Shown: in pieces, positions 17,085 to 25,307 of the stretch
Position numbering within the stretch: the first letter of the stretch is position 1
Layout of the letters: each line of letters starts with the position of its first letter
From: an uncultured Chloroflexota bacterium
GTDB lineage: Bacteria; Chloroflexota; Anaerolineae; Anaerolineales; Villigracilaceae
NCBI GenBank assembly: GCA_900696595.1
Contig: CAADGT010000143.1
Location: 62,001-126,000 of the forward strand
DNA: 64,000 bases
Reading direction: 5' to 3'
Made by a program: the position numbers and the translations under genes
Notes under the pieces: generated by a model
What the model was told of the DNA's origin: nothing
The model's input: the letters and a program-made list of their open reading frames with translations, nothing else
Databases searched by the model: none

Positions 17085-17122
17085 AAAAAGAGGACGCGCA
17101 ATACAAAGAGTGCGCGTCCTCT
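17085..17122 (-). terminator. Riboswitch expression-platform terminator before gcvH
   Basis: On the minus strand a perfect 12-bp stem AGAGGACGCGCA (17122-17111) / TGCGCGTCCTCT (17100-17089) with 10-nt loop is followed by TTTTTATT. Its 5' arm shares CAGAGG with the closing P1 helix of the second glycine aptamer, so ligand binding should block terminator formation and turn gcv expression on. Confidence 0.92.
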
Positions 17123-17382
17123 GTAACGGAACCTGAGAGATTGGTTTAGTCTTGTAGTCTTTTAGTCTCGTAGTCGCTTAGTCGGCTGGCTTTTGACCAT
17201 TTGACTAACAGGCTATTTGACCATTGGACTACCCCACTAAATTTACACCGTCGGTATCCCTCGCGGGAATTTTCCAGAGTGGTTTCGGTTGCAGGGTCCT
17301 TTTGCCTGAGAGATTCATCCGGTTTCGCCTCGCCCAGATTTGCACCTTCGGCGTCCCGCCAGAGCGGGAACTCTTCCCTGCA
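17117..17382 (-). ncRNA. Tandem glycine riboswitch
   Basis: Aptamer 1 (17382-17290) is closed by TGCAGGG/CCCTGCA and shows the core GACGCCGAAGGTGCAAA and CTCTCAGGCAAAAGGACC. Aptamer 2 (17280-17118) is closed by CTCTG/CAGAG and has GATACCGACGGTGTAAA and ATCTCTCAGG. These are the conserved glycine-aptamer blocks. The P3-type arm of aptamer 2 (17144-17240) is unusually long and is an octamer array whose TAGTC and GACTA words can pair with each other. Followed by a terminator and gcvH; predicted ON switch. Confidence 0.95.
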
Positions 17383-17403
17383 TTCCGTTCGATTGTTAAA
17401 CGA

Positions 17404-17432
17404 ATTCTAAGTTCGAGGAACGCCAAAGTCAA
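17404..17432 (-). promoter_or_regulatory. Sigma-70-like promoter of the gcv operon
   Basis: On the minus strand TTGACT (17432-17427), a 17-nt spacer, then TAGAAT (17409-17404). The expected start near 17397 lies just before aptamer 1. The site overlaps no coding sequence but is close to the sulfatase stop (17450). Confidence 0.85.
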
Positions 17433-17449
17433 GGGAAAAAAGTAACCTT

Positions 17450-18778
17450 TCAAGGGGACAAGGCGCCCGACGGGCGTTCCGCGTCCAGATATTGCTTGAG
17501 TTTGGCGATCACATCCCGGTATTGCGGGTCGTTAACAGCGTTCTCCATCTGAAAGGGGTCGCGCGTCAGATCGTAGAACTCGGTAAGATCGTCCACCGTC
17601 TCGATGTAGATCGAGTCGCCGGTATGGATCGCCGCCCAGGCGCCGCGGTCGGGCCAGGCTTCGAGCAGGATGTGATCGCGCCAATCGTCCGCGCCGCCCA
17701 ACAAAGCGACCAGCGAACGTCCGTCCACATTGCCGGGGGCGGCCGTTTCGGAGAGTTCGTAGATAGTTGGGGCGATGTCTATGTTGGCGACGATGCGGTC
17801 TTCAACATAGGGAGACGGGATCAGCGGCGGATAACGGATGGCAAACGGCACTTTGACCGATTCCTCATACGCTGTGCTTTTCGAGTCCAGTCGGTGCTCG
17901 CCCCAGTGTTTGCCGTTGTCGGAGATGAAGATAATGACGGTGCTATCCAGTTCGCCGATCTCGCTCAATTTGTTGACGATGTCCGGGATCGTGCGGTCGA
18001 GCGCGACGAGAGTCAAAATCTGCCGTCTGCGGGTGTTATCAATTGCGGCAATGTCTTCAGCGGACAACTCCGCCATGTTCGATATGGATTCCGGCTTATC
18101 CGAAACGTCCGCCTCGTTGAAACTGAGCGGGCGGTACGGAGGCAGGTCCGTGTAAAGCGCTGTATCCTCTTTGGCGGGCGTAAACGGGGCATGGGGCGCA
18201 TTGGGAGTGTAGAGCAGGAAAAACGGTCTGGACTGCCGCGCGGCTTCGTCCAGGAATTCAAGTCCATAATCGCGGAATAAATAAGTGGAATAACCGGCGT
18301 GCTTCGACCAGGTTCCATTGACGTTCAAATCCGGGTCGTAATAATGCTTCATCGTCCCACCCCAAAACGACACCCAGTAATCGAATTCGGGACGCATGTC
18401 CCCGTTCCACGAATTCAGATACTTGCCGACCAACCCGGTGAAGTAGCCGTTCCGGTAAAGCGCCTCAGCCACCGTCCCGATCTCGAGCGGAATCTCGTTG
18501 ACGTAAACTCCATGGTTGTGCGCGTACATCCCAGTCAGGATGCTGGCGCGGCTCGGACAGCAAAACGGAGTGGTGACATACCCGCGCGAAAAGGTCGCGC
18601 CTTGATCGAAGATCAAGCGTTGGGTGTTGGGCATGTACTCCATCGTGTCGTAACGCTGGTCGTCGGTGACGATGATCAAAAAGTTCGGGCGCGTATCGTT
18701 GATGCGCGGCAATCCCCGGCAGGCGGTCGCAACGATCGCCGTAAGAGCAAGAAGCAAAATGCGTTGTATCGTTTTCAT
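17450..18778 (-). CDS. Lipid-anchored type I sulfatase
   Basis: 442 aa with a signal peptide and lipobox ending at Cys20 (VATAC). DD at 39-40 are metal ligands, and C73-C-P-S-R is the CxPxR motif whose first Cys becomes formylglycine; GKYLNSW follows at the usual distance, and SDNGKHWGEHRL provides the second metal site. It should cleave sulfate esters, perhaps on glycans, outside the cytoplasm. AGGA lies 4 nt before the ATG. No formylglycine-generating enzyme or carbohydrate cluster is adjacent. Confidence 0.92.
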   Translation of the reverse strand: MKTIQRILLLALTAIVATACRGLPRINDTRPNFLIIVTDDQRYDTMEYMPNTQRLIFDQGATFSRGYVTTPFCCPSRASILTGMYAHNHGVYVNEIPLEIGTVAEALYRNGYFTGLVGKYLNSWNGDMRPEFDYWVSFWGGTMKHYYDPDLNVNGTWSKHAGYSTYLFRDYGLEFLDEAARQSRPFFLLYTPNAPHAPFTPAKEDTALYTDLPPYRPLSFNEADVSDKPESISNMAELSAEDIAAIDNTRRRQILTLVALDRTIPDIVNKLSEIGELDSTVIIFISDNGKHWGEHRLDSKSTAYEESVKVPFAIRYPPLIPSPYVEDRIVANIDIAPTIYELSETAAPGNVDGRSLVALLGGADDWRDHILLEAWPDRGAWAAIHTGDSIYIETVDDLTEFYDLTRDPFQMENAVNDPQYRDVIAKLKQYLDAERPSGALSP

Positions 18779-18895
18779 TTATCCTTGAGTACAAGTATTA
18801 TCTTCGCGTAAATTCGCCCGCTTCGCGCCTTTCGCGTTGAAAAAAAAGACGCCAACAGGGATTGCCCGGTTAATTTGAAATACATCTCAACATCA

Positions 18896-19660
18896 TCAAG
18901 TCCGCCGCGAAACCCGCTTTGGGCGCGGTTTCCTTTCGAACGTCGCGGCTGCGCCCCCTTTCAATTCCCGCACCTCATCCTCAGTGAGATACCGCCACTG
19001 ACGGGGCTTGAGGTCGCCCAGTTTCAGCGTCCCAATCCGCGTGCGGATGATGCGCACGACCGGCAAGCCGAGCAGTTTTCCCACTTCGCGGATCTGGCGC
19101 TTCTTCCCCTCGCCCATCACGACTCGAATCCACGCGCCCTTGCCGGATGTGGAAAGAAAGTTGACGTGAGCGGGCTGCGTTTTATCGCCGTCGGACAAGA
19201 CCACGCCTCTCCGCCACGCATCGAGTTGCTCGTTGTCGGGACGACGCGCCACGAGAACCCGATATTCCTTTTCATGCCCATAACGCGGATGCGTGAGTTT
19301 ATTCGTCAACTCCCCGTCGTTGGTCATCAGAATCAAACCCTCGGAGTCGAAGTCGAGCCGCCCCACCGGATAGAGATGCCCCGGCACGGGAATCAAATCG
19401 CGGACGATTCGACGATCATCCTGCCCTTCCGCGGCGGATAAGACATTGCGCGGCTTGTGCAGTGCGATGTAGACCAGCGCCTCGCGCTTCGCCAAAGCCT
19501 TGCCGTCCAAAGTGACCGTATCGGACGCCGGGTCCGCTTTCTGCCCGAGAGCCGCCACCTTCCCATTGACCGAGACTCGCCCGGCAACGATGAATTCCTC
19601 GCACGCGCGCCGCGACCCATAACCGGCTTGCGCCAATATCTTCTGTAATCGTTCCTGCAT
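18896..19660 (-). CDS. rluB: rRNA pseudouridine synthase, RsuA/RluB family
   Basis: 254 aa: N-terminal S4 RNA-binding domain (about 1-60: RLQKILAQAGYGSRRACEEFI) and the pseudouridine synthase domain with GRLDFDSEGL, catalytic D103. C-terminal tail rich in Arg/Lys. RluB modifies 23S rRNA in other bacteria; the exact site here is inferred. It starts one base after the scpB stop, a widespread scpB-rluB pairing. Confidence 0.93.
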   Translation of the reverse strand: MQERLQKILAQAGYGSRRACEEFIVAGRVSVNGKVAALGQKADPASDTVTLDGKALAKREALVYIALHKPRNVLSAAEGQDDRRIVRDLIPVPGHLYPVGRLDFDSEGLILMTNDGELTNKLTHPRYGHEKEYRVLVARRPDNEQLDAWRRGVVLSDGDKTQPAHVNFLSTSGKGAWIRVVMGEGKKRQIREVGKLLGLPVVRIIRTRIGTLKLGDLKPRQWRYLTEDEVRELKGGAAATFERKPRPKRVSRRT

Positions 19661-19661
19661 T

Positions 19662-20225
19662 TTATCCCTTCAATAACTCCGCCGGTTCATCTTCAACAGG
19701 CGCGGCGAGCGGCGGAAGTTCCAGGATCGAACTCAAACCGAAATGCTGGAGAAACTCCGGCGTGGTCGAGTACAAGATCGGGCGCCCCGGCCCGTCCGTG
19801 CGCCCCGACTCCAGGATCAAGCCCTTGCCCAGCAAACTCTTCAACATACCGTCGCTGTTCACGCCGCGGATCGAATCGATCTGCGGGCGCGTCACCGGCT
19901 GTTGATAGGCGATGATGGCAAGCGTCGCCAACGCCGCGCGGCTGAGATGCGTAATTGCCTCCAGACCGAGGAAAGTCTCCACCAGCGAGGCCAGTTCCGG
20001 CGCGGTCGTCAATTGAACGCGCCCGGCGTTCCTTTGCAGGCGCAACCCGCGCGCCTGAAGCGACTCTTCGAGCTCCTTCAAACCGCGCTCCACGACCGAA
20101 GCCGTCACATCCAGCGCCTGCGCCAACTGCGCCGTCGCCACCGGCTCCGCCGAAACAAACAACATCGCCTCGATCTTCGCCGCCAGGCTCAACTCACCTT
20201 TTGAAATGGATTGCGATTCGCCCAT
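19662..20225 (-). CDS. scpB: Segregation and condensation protein B
   Basis: 187 aa with two winged-helix regions (KIEAMLFVSAEPVATAQLAQAL and LATLAIIAYQQPVTRPQIDSIRGVNSDGMLKSLLGKGLI), the latter being the ScpB signature. ScpB binds ScpA and SMC in condensin; scpA is not in the window. The ATG lies only 32 bp from the divergent lipoprotein ATG, and no Shine-Dalgarno is evident. Confidence 0.94.
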   Translation of the reverse strand: MGESQSISKGELSLAAKIEAMLFVSAEPVATAQLAQALDVTASVVERGLKELEESLQARGLRLQRNAGRVQLTTAPELASLVETFLGLEAITHLSRAALATLAIIAYQQPVTRPQIDSIRGVNSDGMLKSLLGKGLILESGRTDGPGRPILYSTTPEFLQHFGLSSILELPPLAAPVEDEPAELLKG

Positions 20226-20257
20226 GCTATAATTGCTCCGCTGTAAAATTGGTGAAC
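20226..20257. promoter_or_regulatory. Compact divergent promoter region scpB / lipoprotein
   Basis: Only 32 bp separate two divergent ATGs. On the plus strand it contains TATAAT (20228-20233) and TAAAAT (20244-20249, 8 nt before the lipoprotein ATG). There is no room for two normal 5' untranslated regions, so at least one transcript is likely leaderless. Confidence 0.5.
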
Positions 20258-20833
20258 ATGATCATGAAATCAAAACTGCGATTCCATCTATTTATTTCCA
20301 TTCTTATCGCCGCATCGCTGGCGTGTTCCATCAACGTCGGCGGACCCGACTACCCCGCCGAAACCATCCCCGCCTCGCCCGAAGCCGCCCTCTCCATGCA
20401 GGAGATGATCCAACAGGCGATCGTCACCGGCGCCGAGACGGGCGTCATCACATTACAGATCACCGAAAGCCAGCTCACCGGCTTCATGGCGCAAAAACTT
20501 TCCCAGCAGGCAGACCCACCCTTCACCGACCCGCAAATTTTCCTGCGCGACGGTCAACTGAAATTATACGGCAGGATCACGCAGGGATGGTTCACCGCCA
20601 ACATGCTGATCGTCATGAACGTCATCCTCGATCCCGTCACCGGCCAGCCCGCAATTCAAATCGCCTCCGCCGATTTCGGTCCCTTCCCCGCGCCCGAAGG
20701 TTTGAACACAGCCGTCGGCGCCGTCATTGACGAAGCCTTCACCGGTTCGTTTGGGCCCGTCGCCAGCGGATTTCGACTGGAATCCATCGCCATCGCAAAC
20801 GGAGTCATGACCGTAACCGGGCGGATCAAATAG
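20258..20833 (+). CDS. Lipoprotein of unknown function
   Basis: 191 aa with a signal peptide and lipobox ending SLAC. The mature part contains QITESQLTGFMAQKL, DGQLKLYGRI and an IASADFGPFPAPEGL segment, suggesting alternating beta strands like a small ligand-binding or LolB/DUF-type fold, but the family was not recognised. An ATG two codons later is an equally good start. Next gene starts 20 nt downstream and is also a lipoprotein, so the pair may be one unit. Confidence 0.75.
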   Translation: MIMKSKLRFHLFISILIAASLACSINVGGPDYPAETIPASPEAALSMQEMIQQAIVTGAETGVITLQITESQLTGFMAQKLSQQADPPFTDPQIFLRDGQLKLYGRITQGWFTANMLIVMNVILDPVTGQPAIQIASADFGPFPAPEGLNTAVGAVIDEAFTGSFGPVASGFRLESIAIANGVMTVTGRIK

Positions 20834-20852
20834 TCGTCGGATTATACAACAC

Positions 20853-22442
20853 ATGCCCCGGTTCAGACTCCGCCCCGGCTTGATCCTGACCATCCTGCTT
20901 TTAACCTCGCTGACAGCGTCCTGCCGCTCCCCGCAGTTGAACGACAAGATCACCGTCCGCATCACCGCCGACGGCGCGACCACAGACACAAGCGTGGGGG
21001 CGGGCGTCACCGTATCGCAAGCGCTGGCAGAAGCCGGGTACGAAGTGGGAAAACTCGACAAAACCGCCCCCCCGCTCTACACCGTCATCGGCGACGGCGA
21101 CAGCATCGTCTTGATTCGAGTCGAAGAACTCTTCGAGACCGAAGAAGTCGTCATCCCTTTTGAGCGGCAGGTGGCGCGCAACGAAACCCTCCCCGAAGGA
21201 GAGACGCGCCTCGTTCAAGCCGGGGTAAACGGGCTGGAGGAAGTCACCTATCGCAGAATCCTCGAAGACGGCGCAGAGATCAGCAAAACCATCGTGAAAT
21301 CCGTGCTGATAAAAGAAGCCCTGCCCGAGATCGTCATGGTCGGCGCGCAGGCATCCTTCGCCCCGTTGAACATCCCCGGCACACTGGCATATCTGGCGGG
21401 CGGCAACGCCTGGATCATGGAAGGCTCGACCGCCAACCGGCGCGTCATCGTCAGCACAGGCGACCTGGACGGGCGCATCTTCACGCTCTCGCCCAACGGC
21501 GAATACCTCGTCTTCACGCGCAAATCAAGCAAACCCGCCGACGAAGAGATCAACACGCTTTGGGCGGTGCGCACGAAAAACATCGAGCCGAAATTGATCT
21601 CGCTTCAAGCGAAAAATATCGTCCATTTCGCGGCGTGGATTCCCGGAACGAATTCTGTAGCGTACTCCACCGTCGAGCCGCGCAGCGCCGCCCCCGGCTG
21701 GCAGGCCAACAACGACTTATATCGCGTCAGCCTCACCAACAGCGGAAGTCCGCGCCGTTTGCTTTACGCCAACAGCGGCGGAGTCTACGGCTGGTGGGGC
21801 ATGACCTTCGCCTTCGCCCCGGACGGGCGTCTTGCCTACTCCCGCCCCGACGGCATCGGCATGGTGGACCAGGACGGCGGTTATATAAAGCCGACCCTCG
21901 AGATCACCCCGCTGAACACCCACAGCGACTGGGCGTGGATTCCGCCCATCGTCTGGGGCGCGGATGGAAACAGTTTATACTTCGTCAGCCATGCCCCCGC
22001 GCCGGCGCCCATTTCCGGCGAAGAGTCACCCTATTTCGACCTCTCCGCCCTCTCGTTCAGCAACGAGACGGCAGCGACCCTCGCCGATTCGACCGGGATG
22101 TTCGCCTATCCGTCCGCGTCGCCCATCCAGTACATCGGAAGGGAAGCGTCGTTTCAGATCGCCTACCTGCAATCCATTTTCAACGACCAGAGCGACACCA
22201 GCCGCTACCGCCTCGTCGTGATGGACCGCGACGGTTCAAACAGCGCCACGCTCTTCCCGCCGCCGGATAAGAACGGACTCGAACCGCAGACACCCGCATG
22301 GGCGCCCGCCGAAGTGGACGGCCAAACGGGTCATTTTCTCGCCGTGACCTACCAGGGCAATCTCTGGCTGGTGGACAGCGGCAACGGCAAATCTTATCAA
22401 GTTACCGGGGACGGATTGATCGCCCGGCTGGATTGGAAGTAA
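20853..22442 (+). CDS. Lipoprotein: DUF348-G5 module fused to a TolB-like beta-propeller
   Basis: 529 aa. Lipobox LTASC at the start. About residues 30-85 (VTVSQALAEAGYEVGKLD) look like DUF348; about 90-160 (VVIPFERQVARNETLPEGETRLVQAGVNG...) are a G5 domain, the layout found in resuscitation-promoting and vancomycin-B-type surface proteins. From about 170 onward, repeated SPNGEYLVFTR, AFAPDGRLAYSR and WGADGNSLYFVS strands indicate a TolB/WD40-like propeller. No hydrolase domain follows. Probable cell-wall-facing sensor or scaffold; inference only. Confidence 0.82.
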   Translation: MPRFRLRPGLILTILLLTSLTASCRSPQLNDKITVRITADGATTDTSVGAGVTVSQALAEAGYEVGKLDKTAPPLYTVIGDGDSIVLIRVEELFETEEVVIPFERQVARNETLPEGETRLVQAGVNGLEEVTYRRILEDGAEISKTIVKSVLIKEALPEIVMVGAQASFAPLNIPGTLAYLAGGNAWIMEGSTANRRVIVSTGDLDGRIFTLSPNGEYLVFTRKSSKPADEEINTLWAVRTKNIEPKLISLQAKNIVHFAAWIPGTNSVAYSTVEPRSAAPGWQANNDLYRVSLTNSGSPRRLLYANSGGVYGWWGMTFAFAPDGRLAYSRPDGIGMVDQDGGYIKPTLEITPLNTHSDWAWIPPIVWGADGNSLYFVSHAPAPAPISGEESPYFDLSALSFSNETAATLADSTGMFAYPSASPIQYIGREASFQIAYLQSIFNDQSDTSRYRLVVMDRDGSNSATLFPPPDKNGLEPQTPAWAPAEVDGQTGHFLAVTYQGNLWLVDSGNGKSYQVTGDGLIARLDWK

Positions 22443-22545
22443 CCATAGCGCGGACGTGCCGCAAACTTCAGTTTGCGCTTTGCGCGGGGACAAACTGAAG
22501 TTTGTTGTACTGCGCAAAATCTTCGCGACTGGCGCAGGTTTCACA
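22443..22545. repeat. Dispersed repeat family B, copy 2 (full length)
   Basis: CCATAGCGCGG, then GCAAACTTCAGTTTGCGC, ACAAACTGAAGTTTGTTG and GCGCAAAATCTTCGCGACTGGCGCAGG, the same order as at 7625-7732. Like that copy, it begins directly at the stop codon of a gene. Confidence 0.8.
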
Positions 22546-22851
22546 GAGCATTCATGAAAGGGTTTCACCCCAAAGGACAAAAAAGACCCGACACCTAAAT
22601 TTCGCCCAAAATAACCGACAAGTCATCGCGCGATGGGCTGAATAAAAAACCCTTTCGTACACGGACTACACGGAACGCACGGATTTTGAGGATTTTTTCC
22701 TGGGTTTTTCCGTGTTCGTCCGTGAAATCCGAGAAAGCCGTGTCCAGAACTTGGTGACGATGAAATGCAGCCTAGTTTGGACAAAAATTAGGCGCCAGGT
22801 CTGCGGCAAACCTTTTTTCATATCAGTAATACTACAAAGAGGTATCAACCA
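22546..22851. other. Intergenic region before the epimerase with family A palindrome
   Basis: About 300 bases without a gene. A family A palindrome (22650-22750) has ACACGGACTACACGGA on the left and GTGAAATCCGAGAAAGCCGTGTCC on the right, more degenerate than the other copies. The rest shows no promoter or ORF I could support. Confidence 0.6.
22650..22750. repeat. Dispersed palindrome family A, copy 2
   Basis: Left words ACACGGACT and ACGGATTTT; right words GTCCGTGAAATCC and GCCGTGTCC; AT-rich centre. Compared with copies 3 and 4 it lacks the outer GTTTCTTAAG termini. Confidence 0.68.
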
Positions 22852-23811
22852 ATGCGAATTTTACTCACGGGCGCCGCCGGTTTTCTCGGCTCCCACCTTT
22901 GCGACCGCCTGCTTGCCGAGGGTCACGAAATCATCGGCATGGACAATTTCATCACCGGCAGCCCCGACAACATCGCCCATCTTGCGGGAAATGAAAAGTT
23001 TCAATTCATCAAGCGCGACGTCTCCAATTACATCTTCGTCCCCGGCAAGGTGGACGCCATCCTGCATTTTGCCTCGCCCGCCAGCCCCAACCCGCAATCG
23101 AAATCGGGCTACTTCAACCTGCCCATTCAAACCATGAAAGCGGGCGCGCTGGGAACCCACAACTGCCTCGGCATCGCGCGGCGCGAAGGCTCGCGTTTCA
23201 TCCTCGCTTCGACCAGCGAAATCTACGGCGACCCGGAGATTCATCCGCAGGCGGAAACCTACCCCGGCAACGTGGACCCGGTCGGCGAACGCGCCGTTTA
23301 CGACGAAGCCAAACGTTTTGCCGAGTCCTTGACAATGGCATATCACCGCTTTCACGGTGTCAACACCGGCATCGTGCGCATCTTCAACACCTACGGTCCG
23401 CGCATGGATTTGGAAGACGGGCGCGCCCTGCCAAACCTGCTCAAGCAGGCGCTGCTCGGTCAACCCCTCACCGTGTATGGGAACGGAAGCCAGACGCGCT
23501 CGTTCTGCTACGTAGACGACCTGGTGGACGGCATCGTAAAATTGATGTATTCAGGCGAACACATGCCGGTCAACATCGGCAACCCGGTCGAAATGACCAT
23601 TCTCGAATTCGCCGAGGCGATCAACCGCATCTCCGGCAACAAAGGCGGCATCGCCTACATGGAAAACGCCCGCAGCGCGCGAGATCCACAACGCAGGCAA
23701 CCCGACATTGCGCGCGCAAAAACCATTTTGGGATGGGAACCGCAAGTTGGACTGGAGGAAGGCGTCCGCCGCACGATTCCATTCTTCAAACAAAAACTGG
23801 GTCTGGCATGA
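22852..23811 (+). CDS. NAD-dependent epimerase/dehydratase, UDP-xylose-synthase-like
   Basis: Extended short-chain dehydrogenase of 319 aa. GxxGxxG at 7-13 (TGAAGFLG), Ser/Thr in 120-122, Y150-x-x-x-K154 active-site pair, and [15 protein letters not shown] resembling the UDP-glucuronate decarboxylase/dTDP-glucose dehydratase branch. Probably makes an activated pentose or deoxy-sugar for surface glycans. Its stop overlaps the GtrA start (ATGA). Confidence 0.88.
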   Translation: MRILLTGAAGFLGSHLCDRLLAEGHEIIGMDNFITGSPDNIAHLAGNEKFQFIKRDVSNYIFVPGKVDAILHFASPASPNPQSKSGYFNLPIQTMKAGALGTHNCLGIARREGSRFILASTSEIYGDPEIHPQAETYPGNVDPVGERAVYDEAKRFAESLTMAYHRFHGVNTGIVRIFNTYGPRMDLEDGRALPNLLKQALLGQPLTVYGNGSQTRSFCYVDDLVDGIVKLMYSGEHMPVNIGNPVEMTILEFAEAINRISGNKGGIAYMENARSARDPQRRQPDIARAKTILGWEPQVGLEEGVRRTIPFFKQKLGLA

Positions 23812-24272
23812 TCCTGACCGATTCGCGGGAGAGGATTCGGTTCGTCAAATTCGCCGTGGTCGGCGCGCTGGGCGCGGCGATTGACTTCGGCATGATGAAT
23901 CTGCTTTCGCACGGCGTCTTCGACCTACCCCTCGTCGCCGCCGGGACAATCTCCTTCCTGTGCGCGGTCGTCAGCAATTTTACATGGAACCGCTATTGGA
24001 CCTACCCCGAATCGCGCTCGCGCCCCATCCTTAATCAGCTGGGCATGTTTTTTCTCGTCAACGCCGCAGGCATGGCGATCCGCATTCCCACCCTGCACTA
24101 TCTCGAACCCCCGCTCCTGCGCCTCGTCGAAAACATTTTTCACACCGAATATCTCACCGCCGAGTTCTACGCCAAAAATCTGACCCTTGCCGCGGCGGTC
24201 GGCGTCGTCATGTTATGGAACTTCTTCGTCAACCGCTACTGGACGTATAATGATATAGACGACGAATCATAA
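23808..24272 (+). CDS. GtrA-family membrane protein
   Basis: 154 aa with four hydrophobic segments and the typical start [34 protein letters not shown] in the middle and [12 protein letters not shown] at the end. GtrA proteins are thought to assist transfer of lipid-linked sugars across the membrane. ATGA overlap with the epimerase gene implies a shared job in glycan assembly. Confidence 0.88.
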   Translation: MILTDSRERIRFVKFAVVGALGAAIDFGMMNLLSHGVFDLPLVAAGTISFLCAVVSNFTWNRYWTYPESRSRPILNQLGMFFLVNAAGMAIRIPTLHYLEPPLLRLVENIFHTEYLTAEFYAKNLTLAAAVGVVMLWNFFVNRYWTYNDIDDES

Positions 24273-24275
24273 GAG

Positions 24276-24404
24276 GCCGTTTCTTAAGTACACGGATTTG
24301 ACGGATTGCGCGGACTGGCGCGGATTTAATAAGAGGTTTTTCCCGTGAGAATTCGTGAAATCCGCATAATCCGTGTCCAAAAAGGACTTAAGAAACACTC
24401 TCTA
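24276..24404. repeat. Dispersed palindrome family A, copy 3, with terminal inverted repeats
   Basis: Outer GTTTCTTAAG (24279-24288) and CTTAAGAAAC (24387-24396) are perfect 10-bp inverted repeats, and inside them ACACGGATT matches AATCCGTGT. Size about 120 bp, close to copy 4 at 46612-46746, whose left end matches the inverted right end of this copy. MITE-like in layout. Confidence 0.8.
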
Positions 24405-24412
24405 AGGCAGGC

Positions 24413-24787
24413 ATGACAAAGGTTTCATTAATCCCAATCTACAACACAAACGGGGACGCGGACGCGTTCCTGCAATATCCCTATCTCTTCAATCGCGCCG
24501 GCGAATGGATCGGCTTTGTGACGCCCAAACGCGAAGTATATTCCGTCCTCGGCGAGTTCGTCGGCGCGCTGACCAACGACCCGCGCATCGTCGCCAAACG
24601 CGCCGTGGACGAGGCGCAGCCGCGGCTCGATCCCCCGCCTGCCCCGCGCAGAATTCAACTTCCGGCAAGCGTCCCTCTCGCGCCGCTCATGCCCGAACTC
24701 AGCCATTCGCTCGTTGACGTATTGATGGAAACGCCGGAAAAACTTCACACCCTCGACTCCGGCGAACTCCGGGAAGACATGGACTAA
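24413..24787 (+). CDS. Conserved hypothetical protein
   Basis: 124 aa, no signal peptide or membrane helix. The core FLQYPYLFNRAGEWIGFVTPKREVYSVLGEFVGALTNDPRIVAKR has an N-x-x-G-x-x-(I/V)-G-(F/Y) repeat pattern like small beta-rich proteins (possibly the 4-fold beta-flower type). The second half is Pro-rich and low in complexity. Lies 4 nt before the thioesterase gene. Function unknown. Confidence 0.65.
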   Translation: MTKVSLIPIYNTNGDADAFLQYPYLFNRAGEWIGFVTPKREVYSVLGEFVGALTNDPRIVAKRAVDEAQPRLDPPPAPRRIQLPASVPLAPLMPELSHSLVDVLMETPEKLHTLDSGELREDMD

Positions 24788-24791
24788 ACAC

Positions 24792-25256
24792 ATGACTCAT
24801 CAAAAAACATCCCGCGCCTCGCGCGTACACCTCTCGCAACTGATGCAGCCCGAACACGCCAACAACTACGGCAACGTTCACGGCGGCTGGATCATGAAAC
24901 TCGTGGACGAAGCGGGAGCGCTCGCCTGTATGCGCCACGCCCAGACGCGCGTCGTCACCGTCGCCGTGGACTCGTTTGTCTTCCGCGAACCGATCAAGAT
25001 CGGCGACCTCGTCATCCTCACAGCCGAAGTGACCTACACCGGGCATGCGTCCATGGAAGCCGAAGTGCAGGTCATCGCGGAAAACCCCATCACCGGCGAG
25101 CGCACTCATACCAACACCGCCTACCTCGTTTACGTCGGGCTGGACGAGAGAGGGCGCCCCACGCCCATCCCGCCGCTGTATCTCGAAACCGACGAGGATA
25201 AAGCCCGGTACGTCCAAGCCAAACTGCGCCAGGAACGGCGCATTGCGAATAAATAA
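24792..25256 (+). CDS. Hot-dog acyl-CoA thioesterase (YciA/BFIT group)
   Basis: 154 aa. Single hot-dog domain with the helix start NNYGNVHGGWIMKLVDEAGALACMRHA, where the Asn-x-x-Gly-x-x-His-Gly-Gly and Asp/Glu on the helix mark the thioesterase site, followed by VTVAVDSFVFREPIKIGDLVIL. Predicted to hydrolyse acyl-CoA in the cytosol; chain length preference not readable. Confidence 0.92.
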   Translation: MTHQKTSRASRVHLSQLMQPEHANNYGNVHGGWIMKLVDEAGALACMRHAQTRVVTVAVDSFVFREPIKIGDLVILTAEVTYTGHASMEAEVQVIAENPITGERTHTNTAYLVYVGLDERGRPTPIPPLYLETDEDKARYVQAKLRQERRIANK

Positions 25257-25305
25257 CGCGCCGCAGGGGCGACCCGTCCGGTTTGAACGGATCGCCCCTG
25301 CTCTC
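25257..25305. repeat. Dispersed repeat family D, copy 2
   Basis: CCGCAGGGGCGACCCGTCCG is followed by CGGATCGCCCCTGC, an inverted pair with a short AT-rich loop. Confidence 0.65.
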
Positions 25306-25307
25306 AC

